From NCBI GenBank assembly GCA_003117195.1, contig BDSI01000095.1, forward strand, positions 435,505-499,504: a stretch of 64,000 nucleotides of DNA, given 5' to 3'. Numbering within the stretch: position 1 is the stretch's first letter; each line of letters begins with the position of its first letter. Shown piece by piece: positions 22,525-34,099 of the stretch. The notes beneath the pieces were generated by a model. The model worked only from the letters and a program-made list of their open reading frames with translations, had not been told where the DNA came from and did not search any database. Made by a program: the position numbers and the translations under genes. This stretch comes from Eudorina sp. 2006-703-Eu-15. Taxonomy: Eukaryota > Chlorophyta > Chlorophyceae > Chlamydomonadales > Volvocaceae.

Positions 22525-25500
22525 ATCCCCTCCGCAGCGACCCTCCTGCGCGCCCCACCCCGCCGTTCTGTCCGGGGCTCTGACCCTCAACCCTGAACCC
22601 TCACCCTCACCCTCGAGCACAATCCCGATATCGATGTCCAGCGAGGTGGTGGCCCCCCGCACCATGCCCGTCACGTAGTTGGCCACCGAGTTGGCGGAAA
22701 TGTCGATGTCCACCTGGGATGAGGGTTGGGGTTGGGGTGGGGCGGATGAGGGGCAAGGGGGCCGGGGTGCGAGAGAGGTGAGGTGAGGAGGGTGGGATGG
22801 GATGCCGCTGACATGAAGTGCCCGGAGAGCAGGCAGGGGGACGGGGGACCGGCGGGACGCTGGGAGCGCGTAACCAACTACCAACGATGCACGTGATGGC
22901 GGCGAGACGAGGCGCCTACGAAACATGGGGGCCCCGTGGGAACGCCCGGTGGGGACTGGGGGTCCACCTTGTAACGGTTGCGAAGAATGGCGGTGGCACT
23001 TTCATCGTGGGGCTGCGGCTGATTTTGACGTAGCTGAATCCCCTGCGGTCGGCTGGCCGGCACGGGTGCAGTCGGGAGAGGCCTGGAGGTCGGGAGAGGT
23101 CTGGAGGTCGGGAGAGGTCTGCTCCCAGGCTCTAAAAGTTTAAATGAAACCCACACGGACACGACCAAACCCGGTCATCACCGCCCCGCTCCTTCCACCG
23201 CGTTGTCATACCGGTGTCACCGGTGCTTACCTCGATGTAGGTGGGCGTGCAGTGGTAGGTGGTCTTGAGCGCCTTCCCGATGATGACCGGGGTGGTCCCC
23301 ACCGACTGCTTGATCATCCAGGAGCCGGACGCGATGTGCGGCACCAGCTTCAGCATGCTGTTGCGGGTCTCATCGGTGCCGTATACGAACCTGCACGCAC
23401 CCCGCGCAATACAACCGGCCGCCCTGGCTCCCCCCTTGGATCGAACAACGCGGTGGTGAGCCGCCGCCGGGCCATCCTCAAAACACACACAAGGCCCCCC
23501 TCCTGCCCCCCAGGGTTAGCAGCCCTTGGCCAGCCTCAGGCCCGGTCGGCAGCCCTTAATCAATCGCGAGCCACTCACCGGCCCTCCGCCCGCCCGACCG
23601 GCCGACCATCACCCTCGCCCTCAACCGGGGTGACCACCCACCCACCCACCCGCACCCACCCACCCGCACCCACCCACCCGCACCCACCCACCCGCCCCCA
23701 CCCACCCGCCCGCACCCACCCGCCCGCACCCACCCACCCGCCCCCACCCACCCAACCCCACCCACCCACCCGCACCCACCCGCACCCACCCACCCGCCCC
23801 ACCCACCCACCCACCCACCCACCCGCACCCACCCACCCACCTGCACCCACCCACCCGCACCCACCCACCCGCACCCACCCACCCACCCGCACCCACCCGC
23901 ACCCACCCACCCGCACCCACCCACCCACCCACACCCACTCACTTGTGCAGTACGAAGTCAAAGGGCTGCCAGTCGTGCGGCTCGTCCATGGGGCGGGCGG
24001 GGGGAGTGCCCAGGATGGACGGGTGCTTGTCGCAGCAAAACACAGCCAGGATGCCCAGCAGGGGGGAGCCGGGAATGACCTGGGGGTGAGGGGGGGACAC
24101 CACACCTGACCCTAGTACTGCAGTACGACAATCCGACGTGCTCCACCAATGACGTCGTACAAGACTGCTGGGAGGCAAAGATATAACCGTATGCAGTCGT
24201 ACACACGATGTGTCATGTGCCGTACCAGGTGGATGACGATGGAGAACGGCGCGCCGCTCTTCCGTACGGCAGGAAGGAAGCGCGCCACGTGCTCCACCAC
24301 ACCTGCGCCCCAGGAACCCGACACAAAATGTACGACAACACACGTACTGAAGCTCTGAAGGTGCGTTGACAATCGCGGCTTGAGGGGGATCGAAGGGTAG
24401 CGATACAGAACTGTGAAGCATGTTCTCCTCGACTGCCCGGCTTACGATGCAATACGCGCTGAGGAAGGGTTTCACCGCCCTAATACGATGAGGGAGGCGA
24501 TTGCCTGGGATCCGGCTCGTTTGGCAAAGATGTTGGAGCGCATGTGGGCTCACCGTAATTCTATCGTGCCCTTTGGGCGCTAGTCTTGTCGACTCCTGTT
24601 AATGCGGTATTGCAAACCAGTGCTTTTGGGCGTTTTGTTTGCCCTTGGGCCTCCGGCTCGTATGGGTATGTGCAGGTATGGGGTTACGCACCCCCAACCA
24701 TGTAACACACACACACACACACACACAGAACTGTGCGCTCGGGTGTACGAACTAAGAGTTGGGGATGGAATGGAATGGAATGGAAGGGATGCAAGGAAGC
24801 TCCGGGGACAAGGCTATCCAGACGCCATGCCTTGTGTTTTCGCCGCCAACAAGTACCGCTGGACGGGGCACACGGGGCGGTACGTGGCTCCCTCCCCCGC
24901 CCGGGCCGATGGAGGAGCCAGGCAACCCTCGTCGCATACATACGTTCCTCGCTCCGCCAGCAATGGACAAGTCGTCAAGACCCCGGACCCCGGACCCCTC
25001 GCCACGTAAGTATGCTATTTTTCCTGGGTGTGCCTGGGCCTGTTTTGGGGGTTTAATTCTTTTTTCAATCAATTTAACCCCGGACCCCGGACCCCGGACC
25101 CGCCATCCAATCGTCCACTCCCCGTGGGGACACCCGTACACCCCATGAACCCATTCACACACACCCCGGGCCCGGTTTAGCCCACAGTAACGCACCCGGC
25201 GTTCCCGGCAAGTCCCCTCCGCCGCTACTGCTGGTCCTGGCGCTGTGGGCCCCTCCAGGGGAGGCCGACGGGGAGCTGCCCGACCCATGGGTCGCGGCCT
25301 CCCGCCGCTTCTCCCGGGCCACCGGGGTTCCCGGCGCCGGCAGCTGTACCATCTCCACCGCCCCCAGGCTGAAGGCGGGCAGCCCCGCGGGCACCTTCTT
25401 CTTGTCCTTCAGGTAGGTGGCACCGCGGACCTGAGGGCGAGTGGTGGGGGGCGGGGTGCGGGGTGGGGGGCCCGGGATGCGGTCCACAGCCACACGGCCT

Positions 25501-28500
25501 GGCGGTGTGAGCTTCGCAAGCCAGCACATACCGCCAGTGCAGTATCGCCAGGGCACCGTCGTAGAAAGATGCGAAGGACAAGGTGCCAGGTTCCCGCCGT
25601 GGGCAGGGCCGTGCGGCCGTCCTTGTGTTCGTATTCACTGGCAGTACGGCCACACACGCACACATGTACGGTAACGCGAGGATCGCACGCACAGCACAGC
25701 ATTGTGGTGTGTGTCTGTGTGGTCACCAAGGCGGCCGACCCGCACCAGCTGGTAGTCTCCCCCGACGCAGCGACACCAAAAGCTCGCCAAACCGACAGCG
25801 TTCATCCGACACCGCAGCCTTTGGTTTACTATATGGGCCGGGCAATGGGTATCTTCTACACGCATACGGTCAACTTTGAGGGCGCTTCTCTGACCCTCGC
25901 ATGTCACGCACTCCTGTTCTGCCTGCCTGCGAACACAAATGCACACCCAGTGTCCCCCTCCCCCGCCCCTTACGCCTTGCCCGCCCGCTTGGCCCACCTC
26001 CCGTTCCCACCTTGAACGGCGCGTCGGTCCCCGGCGCGTGGATCTCCGACCAGTACTTGCGGTCCAGGAGGGCCAGGGACTGGATGTACAACACATCCAA
26101 CGGAACGGCTGGTGCCGCCGCCTTCTGCAACGCCGGAGCTGGCGCCTGCGCCGCGGGGGCGGCGGCCGCAGTAGTGGCGGCGGCAGGGCCCGTGGCGGCG
26201 GACGGGGCTGCGCCGGGGATCGCCGGGGACGGGCCCCGCGCCGCCGCCACCGCGACCGCACCTGAAGCGGCGGCGGCGGCGGTGGCGGCGGCGGCGGCGG
26301 GCATCAGTCGGGCGGAGGCCATCCGTGACGGCACCTGGCCGCCGACGGCGCCCGCCTGAGAGCGTCAAGAGGGGGAGGGCCGGAGGTTAGGTGCGACTTG
26401 GGAGTCAGGAGATGGGTACAGGGGGATGAGGCCGGGGGGAAAAGGAACTTAGCAGACTGCGCCAGGGGGGACGTCGGTGGCGGCACATGATGAACGGGCA
26501 GCAGCTGGACAGTGACAGAGCGGCAGCAGCCAGCCAGGGATGGCCAGCACGTACGCCGGGCCGACAACATCTCCACAAGGGGGCCACGGAGCGGCAACGG
26601 TATGCACCGCGGATACACCACTCCCGCATCGAGTACACGCATGCTGTCACACATGACTAAATTGCGCGCAGTTGCCGTACCGTGCCGTACCTGCTGTGCC
26701 CGCACCGCCTGTCTGTCGCCCACCAGGCGGCCCGCCTGCAACAGCATGTGCCATAATCGACGGCTGCTTCGAGAGGGTGTAAGGGGAGTACCCCACCCAG
26801 TGATGAGACGCCTCCCCGCAAACCAACTCAGGATGACCCCCAACAAGAACCGACGATGCTACCCCAACGCCCCCGGGGGTCAAACGCTCAAAACCCAAAC
26901 CCTGTCTGATCAATGTGAGCGCGACCCCAGCCAGATCCACGTCCGTAACCCTTCGACTCTCCGCTGCGGAAACAACTCAGTCTCCCGCGTCTTCGCGCGA
27001 ACTAATGAAATATTGGCGACCCGGCAAATATCGTTCCAAGTGCGCGCGGGCGGAGCCCGAAGCCGCACTGAGAACCTACCCCCCGTTGATGCTCAACCTA
27101 TCCTGCCCTTCCCTGCCGCGCCCTGTCCTTCCCTGCCATATCCTGTCGTACCCTGTCGTACCTCGTTGAGCCTGGCCTTGGCTGACGCCACCAGCTTAAA
27201 GGGCTGCACGCTGAAGCGGCGCTGCTCCACCTCGTCTCGGAGCAGGTGGACGGACATGAGGATGCGGTCCAGGAAGCTGTCCACCCAGCCGGCGGCGGAC
27301 GCGAACGGACGAGCCCAGCTGGCGCTGCTGCAGACGCCTCCCAGGTCCACCTGATGATCATCACCGGAAGCAGCAGCAGCAGGCAGGGAATAGCAGGGGC
27401 AGCAGCAGGCAGGGAATTAGCAGGGGCAGCAGCAGGCAGGGAATTAGCAGGGGCAGCAGCAGGCAGGGAATTAGCAGGGGCAACAGCAGGCAGGGAATTA
27501 GCAGGGAATTAGCAGGAATTAGCAGGGGCAGCAGCAGGCAGGGAATTAGCAGGGGCAGCAGCAGGCAAGGAATAGCAGGGGCAGCAGCAGGCAGGGAATA
27601 GCAGGTGCAGCAGCAGGCAGGGAATTAGCAGGGGCAGCAGCAGGCATGGAATAGCAGGGGCAGCAGCAGGCAGGGAATATCAGGGGCAGCAGCAGGCAGG
27701 GAATTAGCAGGGGCAGCAGCAGGCAGGGAATTAGCAGGGGCAGCAGCGGCAGACGGTGGAGGAGACGGTGTTTGAGGGAGCGAACGACCCCAGGGGCGAA
27801 AAGGGACACGTATACCTGCATATGAAGCAATGGCTGAGGCAGGGACAGACTCAGGGGCAGAGGAGGTAGAGACAGAGGCAGCAGGGACGGAGAGGGGAGC
27901 GATATTGCGGCGCTAGGGGGGAAGGACTTGGAGCAGGTGTTGGCGTGATGAAAAACATGAAACGACACAACTCCCGAGTAAGGCGTAATGAGGGGCAGGT
28001 GAGCTAGATGCGCAAGAGGGTCGCGGTGGGCCGGAAGGCCGCGCTGTGGGCGCTGCTGTCGTACTCACCTTGACGATGCACGTAACCAGCGACTCTGGAG
28101 AGGCCGGCCCCTCGTCCTTGAGGCCGGCGATGGTGTAGCCACCCGCCACCGTGGCACGGACCGGCCGCCGGTACAAGCCCGTGCCGTACAGCCCGGGCCC
28201 GGGGCCGCCTGCGCAATGTACGGAAAATTGAGCACCGGACGCCGCGTGAGGCCTCATCCCGCCTCTACTCAAGAGCATCAAAAGCACCTGGGCGCATGCG
28301 CCCTCCGCCCTCCCTTCCGTGCCTCACCGCCTTCCAGCGCAGACCACACTCACCACGACCTGCTGCGGAGGGGCCCGCGGCCGCCTTGCGGCGCCCCCAC
28401 CACCACCCACCGCCACGAGCTCCATCTCCGGCCCTCCCGCCCGGGCCTGCGTCGGAAACAGCGGCGCCGGTCCTCTCCCGCTGCTGCGGCTGCTGCTGCG

Positions 28501-31500
28501 GCTGCTGCTGCGGCGGGTCCACCGACTGAAACATCACCACGATCACGCCGTCCTCTTCGTGCTGCCGTACATACACGTGCATGTGATGTGTGCACGTGGG
28601 ACAGGGGCCGGGGTGCCGTATAGGACGTTGGTACGCAGCGAGGGCCGGCGGGTTGGGGTGATACAATGGGTTCGGGTCCGCGGAAGTAGGGCCGGGAGCG
28701 AGGGGCGTGCGATGGTTGGGGCCCCAAGGGAAACAGGACGAGGGGAAGGGAGGCCCGGGGGCCGCCCACCGGGAGCTGACCAGACCAGTCGGCGGGCTGC
28801 TGGCGCGGATGTGCTCCGACCGGGGGATGCGAAGTTGCGAACCCGCAGGCAGGAGCAGACCGAGGGGAGGGACCCTCCCTAGATTCCTCTTCCGACCCGT
28901 TCCTGCGGTTGAGGGCCCACCTGATGCGCTGATGCTACACCTCCGCCCTGACCATATCCTGATCCCCGATCCGAATCCCGGGTTCGCCATCCCGGGTTCT
29001 AGATCCAGGATATGCAATCCTCGATCCCAAAATCCAGACTTCGAGCCCAAGTATTCGACGCCGCGTCCAACCTACCAAACCCAGAACACGCACCGTCCCG
29101 GCTGCCCGTCCTCTCACCTCGTCGCTCCCGCCCTTGCTCCCCCCCCTGGCCTCCCACCTTGCTCAGGGTCTCCAGCACCACCTCCCGGGGGGCGCAGAAG
29201 AAGCCGGCCGCCCCCGTGGCCGTCAGCACCAGCCGTAGCACCTGCGGCCAAGCAATGGTGAGAGGCGATCCGGTGCGGGGCGCAGTTGCGGGGCCCCCCC
29301 CGGGTTTCCTAAAGTGGACCCTTCACATATGCACCCAGCGAACAACTAAACCTTATACCGACCTCCTTCTTGAACCCCGTCCGGTCGTCAGCGGGTTGCA
29401 GCACCTCCACGGCCGCCGCGGGGCCCAGGATTGTGGTGTTGCCGCGCAGCCGCATCAGTGCAGCCGCCACGCGGTGGGGCTGGCCCCGGATGACGCAGCT
29501 GACCATGTACTCGCCCTCACCAGACTAGGCCGGGATGGACGGGCGGGGGGCAGAAGAGGCAGCGGGACGTGCAGAGGCAGACGATCGAGGGGGCGGGGCG
29601 GGACGGGTCTCAAGCGCAGTACGGCCGGCGGGCCACGTGCAGGATGAGGCACCGGGTGCGTGTGGATGTGGGCGTGTGATGGCACGACGGACGGGAAACC
29701 GTACATACGGCGATGGACGGGATGGGGAGTCGGAATGAGATGTTGCTGAACAGTATAACGGTAACGGTAACGGTAGCAGTTGCATTGAAGGCGACGAGGA
29801 GGGGCCAAGGTGGGATTGCTGGCGGTGGGGGTATATCGGACGGGTCGGCGGTAGAGAGATGCGCTGGCCGCCGGGGGATGCGAGGGTGTTGCGTAGGTGT
29901 AGAGGGTGAGGTGAGGTGAGGTGAGGAGGGTGAGCGATGATGCAAGGGGGCTCACCTTCCGGTTGTCCTCTTCGGAGCGGTGGTAGTAGATGGCCACGCC
30001 GTTGGTCTGGCTGCAGGACGTTCGGCAAGGGGGTTGTTGGGAGGGTGGGACATGCAGGCGCGCGTCAGCAGTAGAGGTGAAGGCTGCTTGCTGCGCTTGC
30101 TGGCCCGGCAGACAGCGAGCCGGGGGGTTGCAGGGCTGCACGCGGACCACCTTACTTGGGGACCGGGCTCGCGGAGTCTTGGAGACTGGCAATGAAACGA
30201 AAATAGATCAGGACGGAGGTGAAACCTCCGCTTCGTTATCGCCCTTCATCCCGCCATGGTGCCTTCGCAGCTCGCAGAGGGACAGACCGCCGCCGGAGAT
30301 GGCGTACGGCAGTCTCAAGCGTGGGTGAAGTACGGCGGGCCAGGTGTCGAAGACGATATTTCGCGCAAGGAGAGAGAGCGACCGCGATGAAGAGGACGTT
30401 GAGGGCAAGACGCGGGAAGGTGCACTTCGAAATGGGCGGGTGGGGTGGGGTATGGATTGGGGCACCGATGCGTGGGGTAGGGTGGGGCGGGCCACGCACC
30501 GGCACGGAATCCACCGCTGCTCATCTGGGTTTGGTGGTGCGGCGGCGGCGTCCTGGTCGGAATCCAAATCCAGATCCAGATCCAGATCCGAGTCGGCGTC
30601 CGAGTTGGCGTCTGGGTCGGATTCTGGGTCATGCCAGGCCTCGTCGGGCCCGCCGGCCCCGTCTCCTCCGCCGCCGCCGCGGCCATGCCCCGTTCCTGCG
30701 GTGGGCGGCATACCACCGCAACGTGCCCCGCCGATTGTTCGACGCGATGATCATACGAGATTCATGCATACATGAGTAATGAAGAAAAAGAAGAAAAAGA
30801 GGGAAAGGAAAGAGTGTGTGTTCGTTGGCAGCAGGCAGAGCGGGAATGCGTGACATTACCGTACAAATGCCGTACCTCGAAAAGACTTCCCCCCGGTCAG
30901 CTTCTCCCCACGTCGCCATCGTTGGTGGTGGCCGATGGTACCCGGAGGAACGTGGGACGGCCCGGGCGCAGCCGTACGTCACACGAGGATCGTCGAGGCG
31001 GGGCGCGCGGTGTTGGTTTCGGGGCGAGCGCGGAGGTTTGAAGGGGTGTGAGAAAGGAGGTTTGAAGGGGGGTGAGAACGGAGGTTGAAAGGGGTGTGTG
31101 AGCAGCAACCACAGGCTCCGTCCGATGGAGGTGTAGGAAACCCGATGGGGGGTGTACAGTGTTGTGGCGGCCTAGGGGATACCCTGTGCGCTCCAGGTGT
31201 GGATCACTTGGTGCAGCTTAGCAGTCAGGCGAGGGACCGGACGACTGGTTGCATCGCGCCCGAAAACGTACTCCTTGCGCACTACCGCAACAGAGTGACC
31301 CATGGGTCGGCCTCGCGGCCGGCGCACAACCGCACCTTGCAAACGTCGCCCTCGGTGCCCACAGCTCCGCCGACTGCGGCCGCGGTGTGGCCGCCAGCCC
31401 GAATGCCGTCAACCCGTCCTGGGCTAGCGGCAGCATCCAAGCCGCCGGCCGCGGGCCCCTCAGCGCAACGCCCCGGCCGCGCCGCCGCAGCCGTCGCCGC

Positions 31501-33005
31501 ACTGGACACCGCCCATGGGTCAATCGGGCGCCGGACCATGCCGTAATGTGCTTGCGCTCGTGCAGTACGAGACGTGCGTCGTACGATCAGGTGTTGGTCG
31601 AGGGTTAGATTGAAAAAAAGAACGGTTGGTCGAGGGGCGGGGTGCGGTACCAAGCCCCAAACCGACGCACACAGCGCCACTCGTGCCGACGCCGGCGTGT
31701 CGACTCCGACTGCGGATCCGGTGCTTAGCTTTAAGGGACATCCTTACGGGGGGCGGGTCGAGGACAGGATACGAAGCTTGAGTCCGGAGCTCCGGACTGC
31801 CGTACTCACTCACATCGCCCACGGTCCGCCCTTTGTCGTACATCGGCATCATCGCCCCCTTTGCCGACCGGGACCCGGCGGGCCGGGGACCCCCCCTCCC
31901 GACCCTCCCCGACCCCCTCCCGACCCTCCCCGACCCCCTCCCGACCCTTGCCGCGCCGACCCCGCTCTCCCCCTCACCTTCTTGGCGCCCCCAGCTGTTC
32001 CAGCACGCTGGAGAGCGCCTCGTGCCACCGACGGGCCTCGTCCCGGTCTGTGAAGCCCAGCACCAGGTCGGTGTACCCAGCGGCAGCCCAGCTGGGCGGC
32101 CAGCACACCGCCAGCTCCACCTGAACCCCAAAGGGGGAGGGGATTAAAAAGGAACAGCCCAGACAAAGGGGGAGGGGGAGGGGTATAGGAAATTGGTAGA
32201 CATATTTATACTGCGCTGCTGCCAGAGCGAATATCCTATAGAGACTTGACTGTACCAGGATCTCCAGGAGGGGGAGGGGGGTGCGGGCGGGTGGCGTCGG
32301 CCCAAGTCCGCGACCAACAGTGCAACAGAGATGGCGGCGTTCAGCCTTGAGGCGTGGTCCGGACCGCAGCTGCAGCCATAGCCGTGACGACTGTGCCTCG
32401 TAAACCGCTTTCAGAATCCCTGCCGTAAGCGCATGCAGCCGCGTCGCGGACTGCGTTCCCTCCGCGCCTACCTGCCTGGCCGGCCCCCTATCAGCTGTCA
32501 GCTGGTTCTGGGACCGGTCCCCGTCCCGCCCCGCGCTGCCGTGCGTGCCTACCAGCTGCACGGAGGCGCTAACCCCTTGGAGCGCAGCCGTGATGGCCCA
32601 CTTGCCGGACGGCCTCACGCCGCGGTCGACGAGCAGCGCCGCCGACACCTCCGCCCCTGTGGCCGGCCGCAGCGCGCACCCCCTGCTCAGGTGCCAGTAC
32701 TTGGCTGCGCGGCCGCCCTGCTCTGCGGCGGGTCGGTCGGGGTCGTGAAAGGTGGCGATGGTTCGGCCGCCGCGCAGCAGCGCAATGCGGCGCCGAACGA
32801 CCACGCCGCCGACGCGCGTGCCCTTGTAGGCCACTGTCTCCGTCAGGGCGGTGCTGCGCTCAGCTGCCGCGACCACGTCGCCCAGGCTTGAGCGCTCCAA
32901 GCCGGCATCCGTCGAGGTTGCAGTGGCACTGCCCGCCCAGGACGGCTGCCGCTGCGGCTGCGCCGCCTCGAAGCTGGAGACCGAGCGCTGCGGCGCGAAC
33001 GCCAT
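21910..33005 (-). CDS. EDR2-like: EDR2-like lipid-binding protein, copy 1 (PH, START-like, DUF1336)
   Basis: Eighteen minus-strand exons: 32553-33005, 31978-32120, 31336-31501, 30876-30903, 30500-30695, 29956-30010, 29363-29524, 29158-29241, 28354-28561, 28069-28208, 27162-27350, 26011-26355, 25196-25430, 24226-24302, 23943-24079, 23231-23390, 22611-22713, 21910-22253 (3225 nt, 1074 residues). A PH-like domain ends in RRWHEAL (about 50-198). A START-like region (about 325-605) includes FFCAPREVV and DGVIVVMFQS. DUF1336 (about 705-985) includes RGATYLKDKKKV, FVYGTDETRNS and SVGTTPVIIGKALKTTY. This is the order of plant EDR2, a phosphoinositide/lipid-binding regulator at endomembranes; the algal role is unknown. 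Acidic, Gln- and Ala-rich inserts lengthen it. Exons 3 and 4 (31336-31501, 30876-30903) are the weakest calls. An in-frame ATG at 33140 would add 45 residues; 33005 was chosen because it aligns with copy 2. Confidence 0.8.
22462..22526. repeat. (GCCCGC)n hexamer array in the last intron of EDR2-like copy 1
   Basis: About ten units of GCCCGC between the exons at 22611-22713 and 21910-22253. Arg/Ala repeat frames across it are artefacts. Confidence 0.9.
23630..23942. repeat. (CCCACCCGCA)n array immediately next to a splice donor of EDR2-like copy 1
   Basis: About 310 bases of CCCAC/CCCGC units fill the start of the intron after exon 23943-24079. The gene is on the minus strand, so the pre-mRNA reads (GGGTGGGTGC)n directly after the GTGAGT donor. 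A much shorter CCCACCC stretch occupies the same place in copy 2 (36428-36453). Confidence 0.95.
24410..24583 (+). pseudogene. C-terminal fragment of a non-LTR retrotransposon reverse transcriptase protein
   Basis: The open frame to a TAG at 24581-24583 begins TVKHVLLDCPAYDAIR, matching the H-x-L-x-x-C-P-x-Y C-terminal zinc-knuckle pattern (zf-RVT) of non-LTR reverse transcriptases. It is antisense in an intron of EDR2-like copy 1. Nothing upstream keeps the frame, so this is a 5'-truncated copy. Confidence 0.55.
25690..25935 (-). repeat. Short interspersed repeat, family 1 (near full-length copy)
   Basis: Read on the minus strand it aligns with 12940-13170 end to end, from GGCAGGCAGAACAGGAGTGC to CAGCTGGTGCGGGTCGGC and an ACACACAGACAC side. 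It sits in the intron between exons 25196-25430 and 26011-26355 of EDR2-like copy 1. Confidence 0.65.
27366..27760. repeat. Minisatellite, about 24-27-bp unit, in an intron of EDR2-like copy 1
   Basis: Tandem GGCAGCAGCAGGCAGGGAAT(TAGCAG) units, about 15 copies with small indels, start 16 bases upstream of the acceptor for exon 27162-27350. The same place in copy 2 (about 38801-38850) has only two or three units. Confidence 0.9.
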
Positions 33006-34099
33006 TCTTCTCTTCTCCCGTTTTGGGCTGCGCGTTGCGGTGACGCGGAACGAGCGATGTCGTTGCTTGGATGATTGCTTGGATGCTTCGATTGAATGTT
33101 CGCGATTTCGTAAAATTGCGGCGACGCGGCGGGGAGACAACGAGACCGAGCGAGGCTACACAGGAAGCGCGACTGCTGAAAATGCGAGACAGGGCAAACG
33201 TGCCCGCGGCAACGTTTCACGGCCAAGTAAGTACCTCAACGTCCCGTGAACGACCCGGGGGCCGCCTCCACCTTGTATTATATGACTCCTTGCAACCAAC
33301 CGGGGAGGACAATATTAGCTCTGCCGCTCCTCAACATTTATAATCGATCAAACGTTACGCTTTGCAAATGACAAAATGAACCCATTCGAATCACCAGCCG
33401 TACGACGCTTGGTAATATTTTAATCCTGCCTTCCCGCTCGTAAGTCCGGACCTGATGCCATGAGCCTGACTCGAACAAAAGCACGACAGCAGGTAGGCAG
33501 GTCGACAGGCCGAGGGCGGATAGCCCGCACGATCCCCATACGAGCTGGTCACGTCATCGGAAATGGATCTCGAAGCCCCAGAAGAAACTACGGCCTCCGC
33601 TCATTGCACGGATCCTTATCGCCTCTCGACTGTTCGTCAGGGCCTACAAAAATTTCACTTTGCAAAATTAGGAGAAGGACAACGCGCAAGGGTGCGCAGA
33701 CCGGCGGTCCCGTGCTAGGAGGTGTTATTCCAAATAAAACAATCGCGGCCGCAAAAGATCTTCCCAGCGAGCACGCACGCGCGCTCCAAACGGTCGCAGT
33801 TGCACCGTGGCAAACTTTGACTGCAGCGCAGGATCTTGAAGACATCCTACGTTCGGCACCCCACGCGTGTGTATTTGCCAGACAAATGTCACTTAGGTCG
33901 CCGAGCCTTGGACAGCCCCTAACAGTCAGTCTGTCCACCCTAACCAGGACAACTCCAGCCCCGGCTCTTGCATAAGGATTGAATCACACCAGGTGACTAG
34001 ATAGATAGGCCCCTCATCATTGTCCAGCTGCATGTCGGCAGGGCAGGAAGCCCGGCCCTTGACTGCAGCGACAACCATGGGGGCCGCCTCACGGCTTGA
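33006..34099. other. Spacer between the two EDR2-like copies
   Basis: It should hold the promoter of copy 1 and the 3' UTR of copy 2. A 171-residue open frame at 33460-33975 (plus) has no recognisable domain and is not called. No TATA box or repeat stands out. Confidence 0.4.

Noticed and set aside
23144..24109. 321-residue plus-strand His/Pro/Thr-rich frame
   Set aside because: Antisense of EDR2-like exons 23231-23390 and 23943-24079 joined by the CCCACCCGC repeat.
33460..33975. 171-residue plus-strand frame between the EDR2-like copies
   Set aside because: No recognisable domain or homologue in the window. It overlaps the expected 3' UTR of copy 2 on the other strand.
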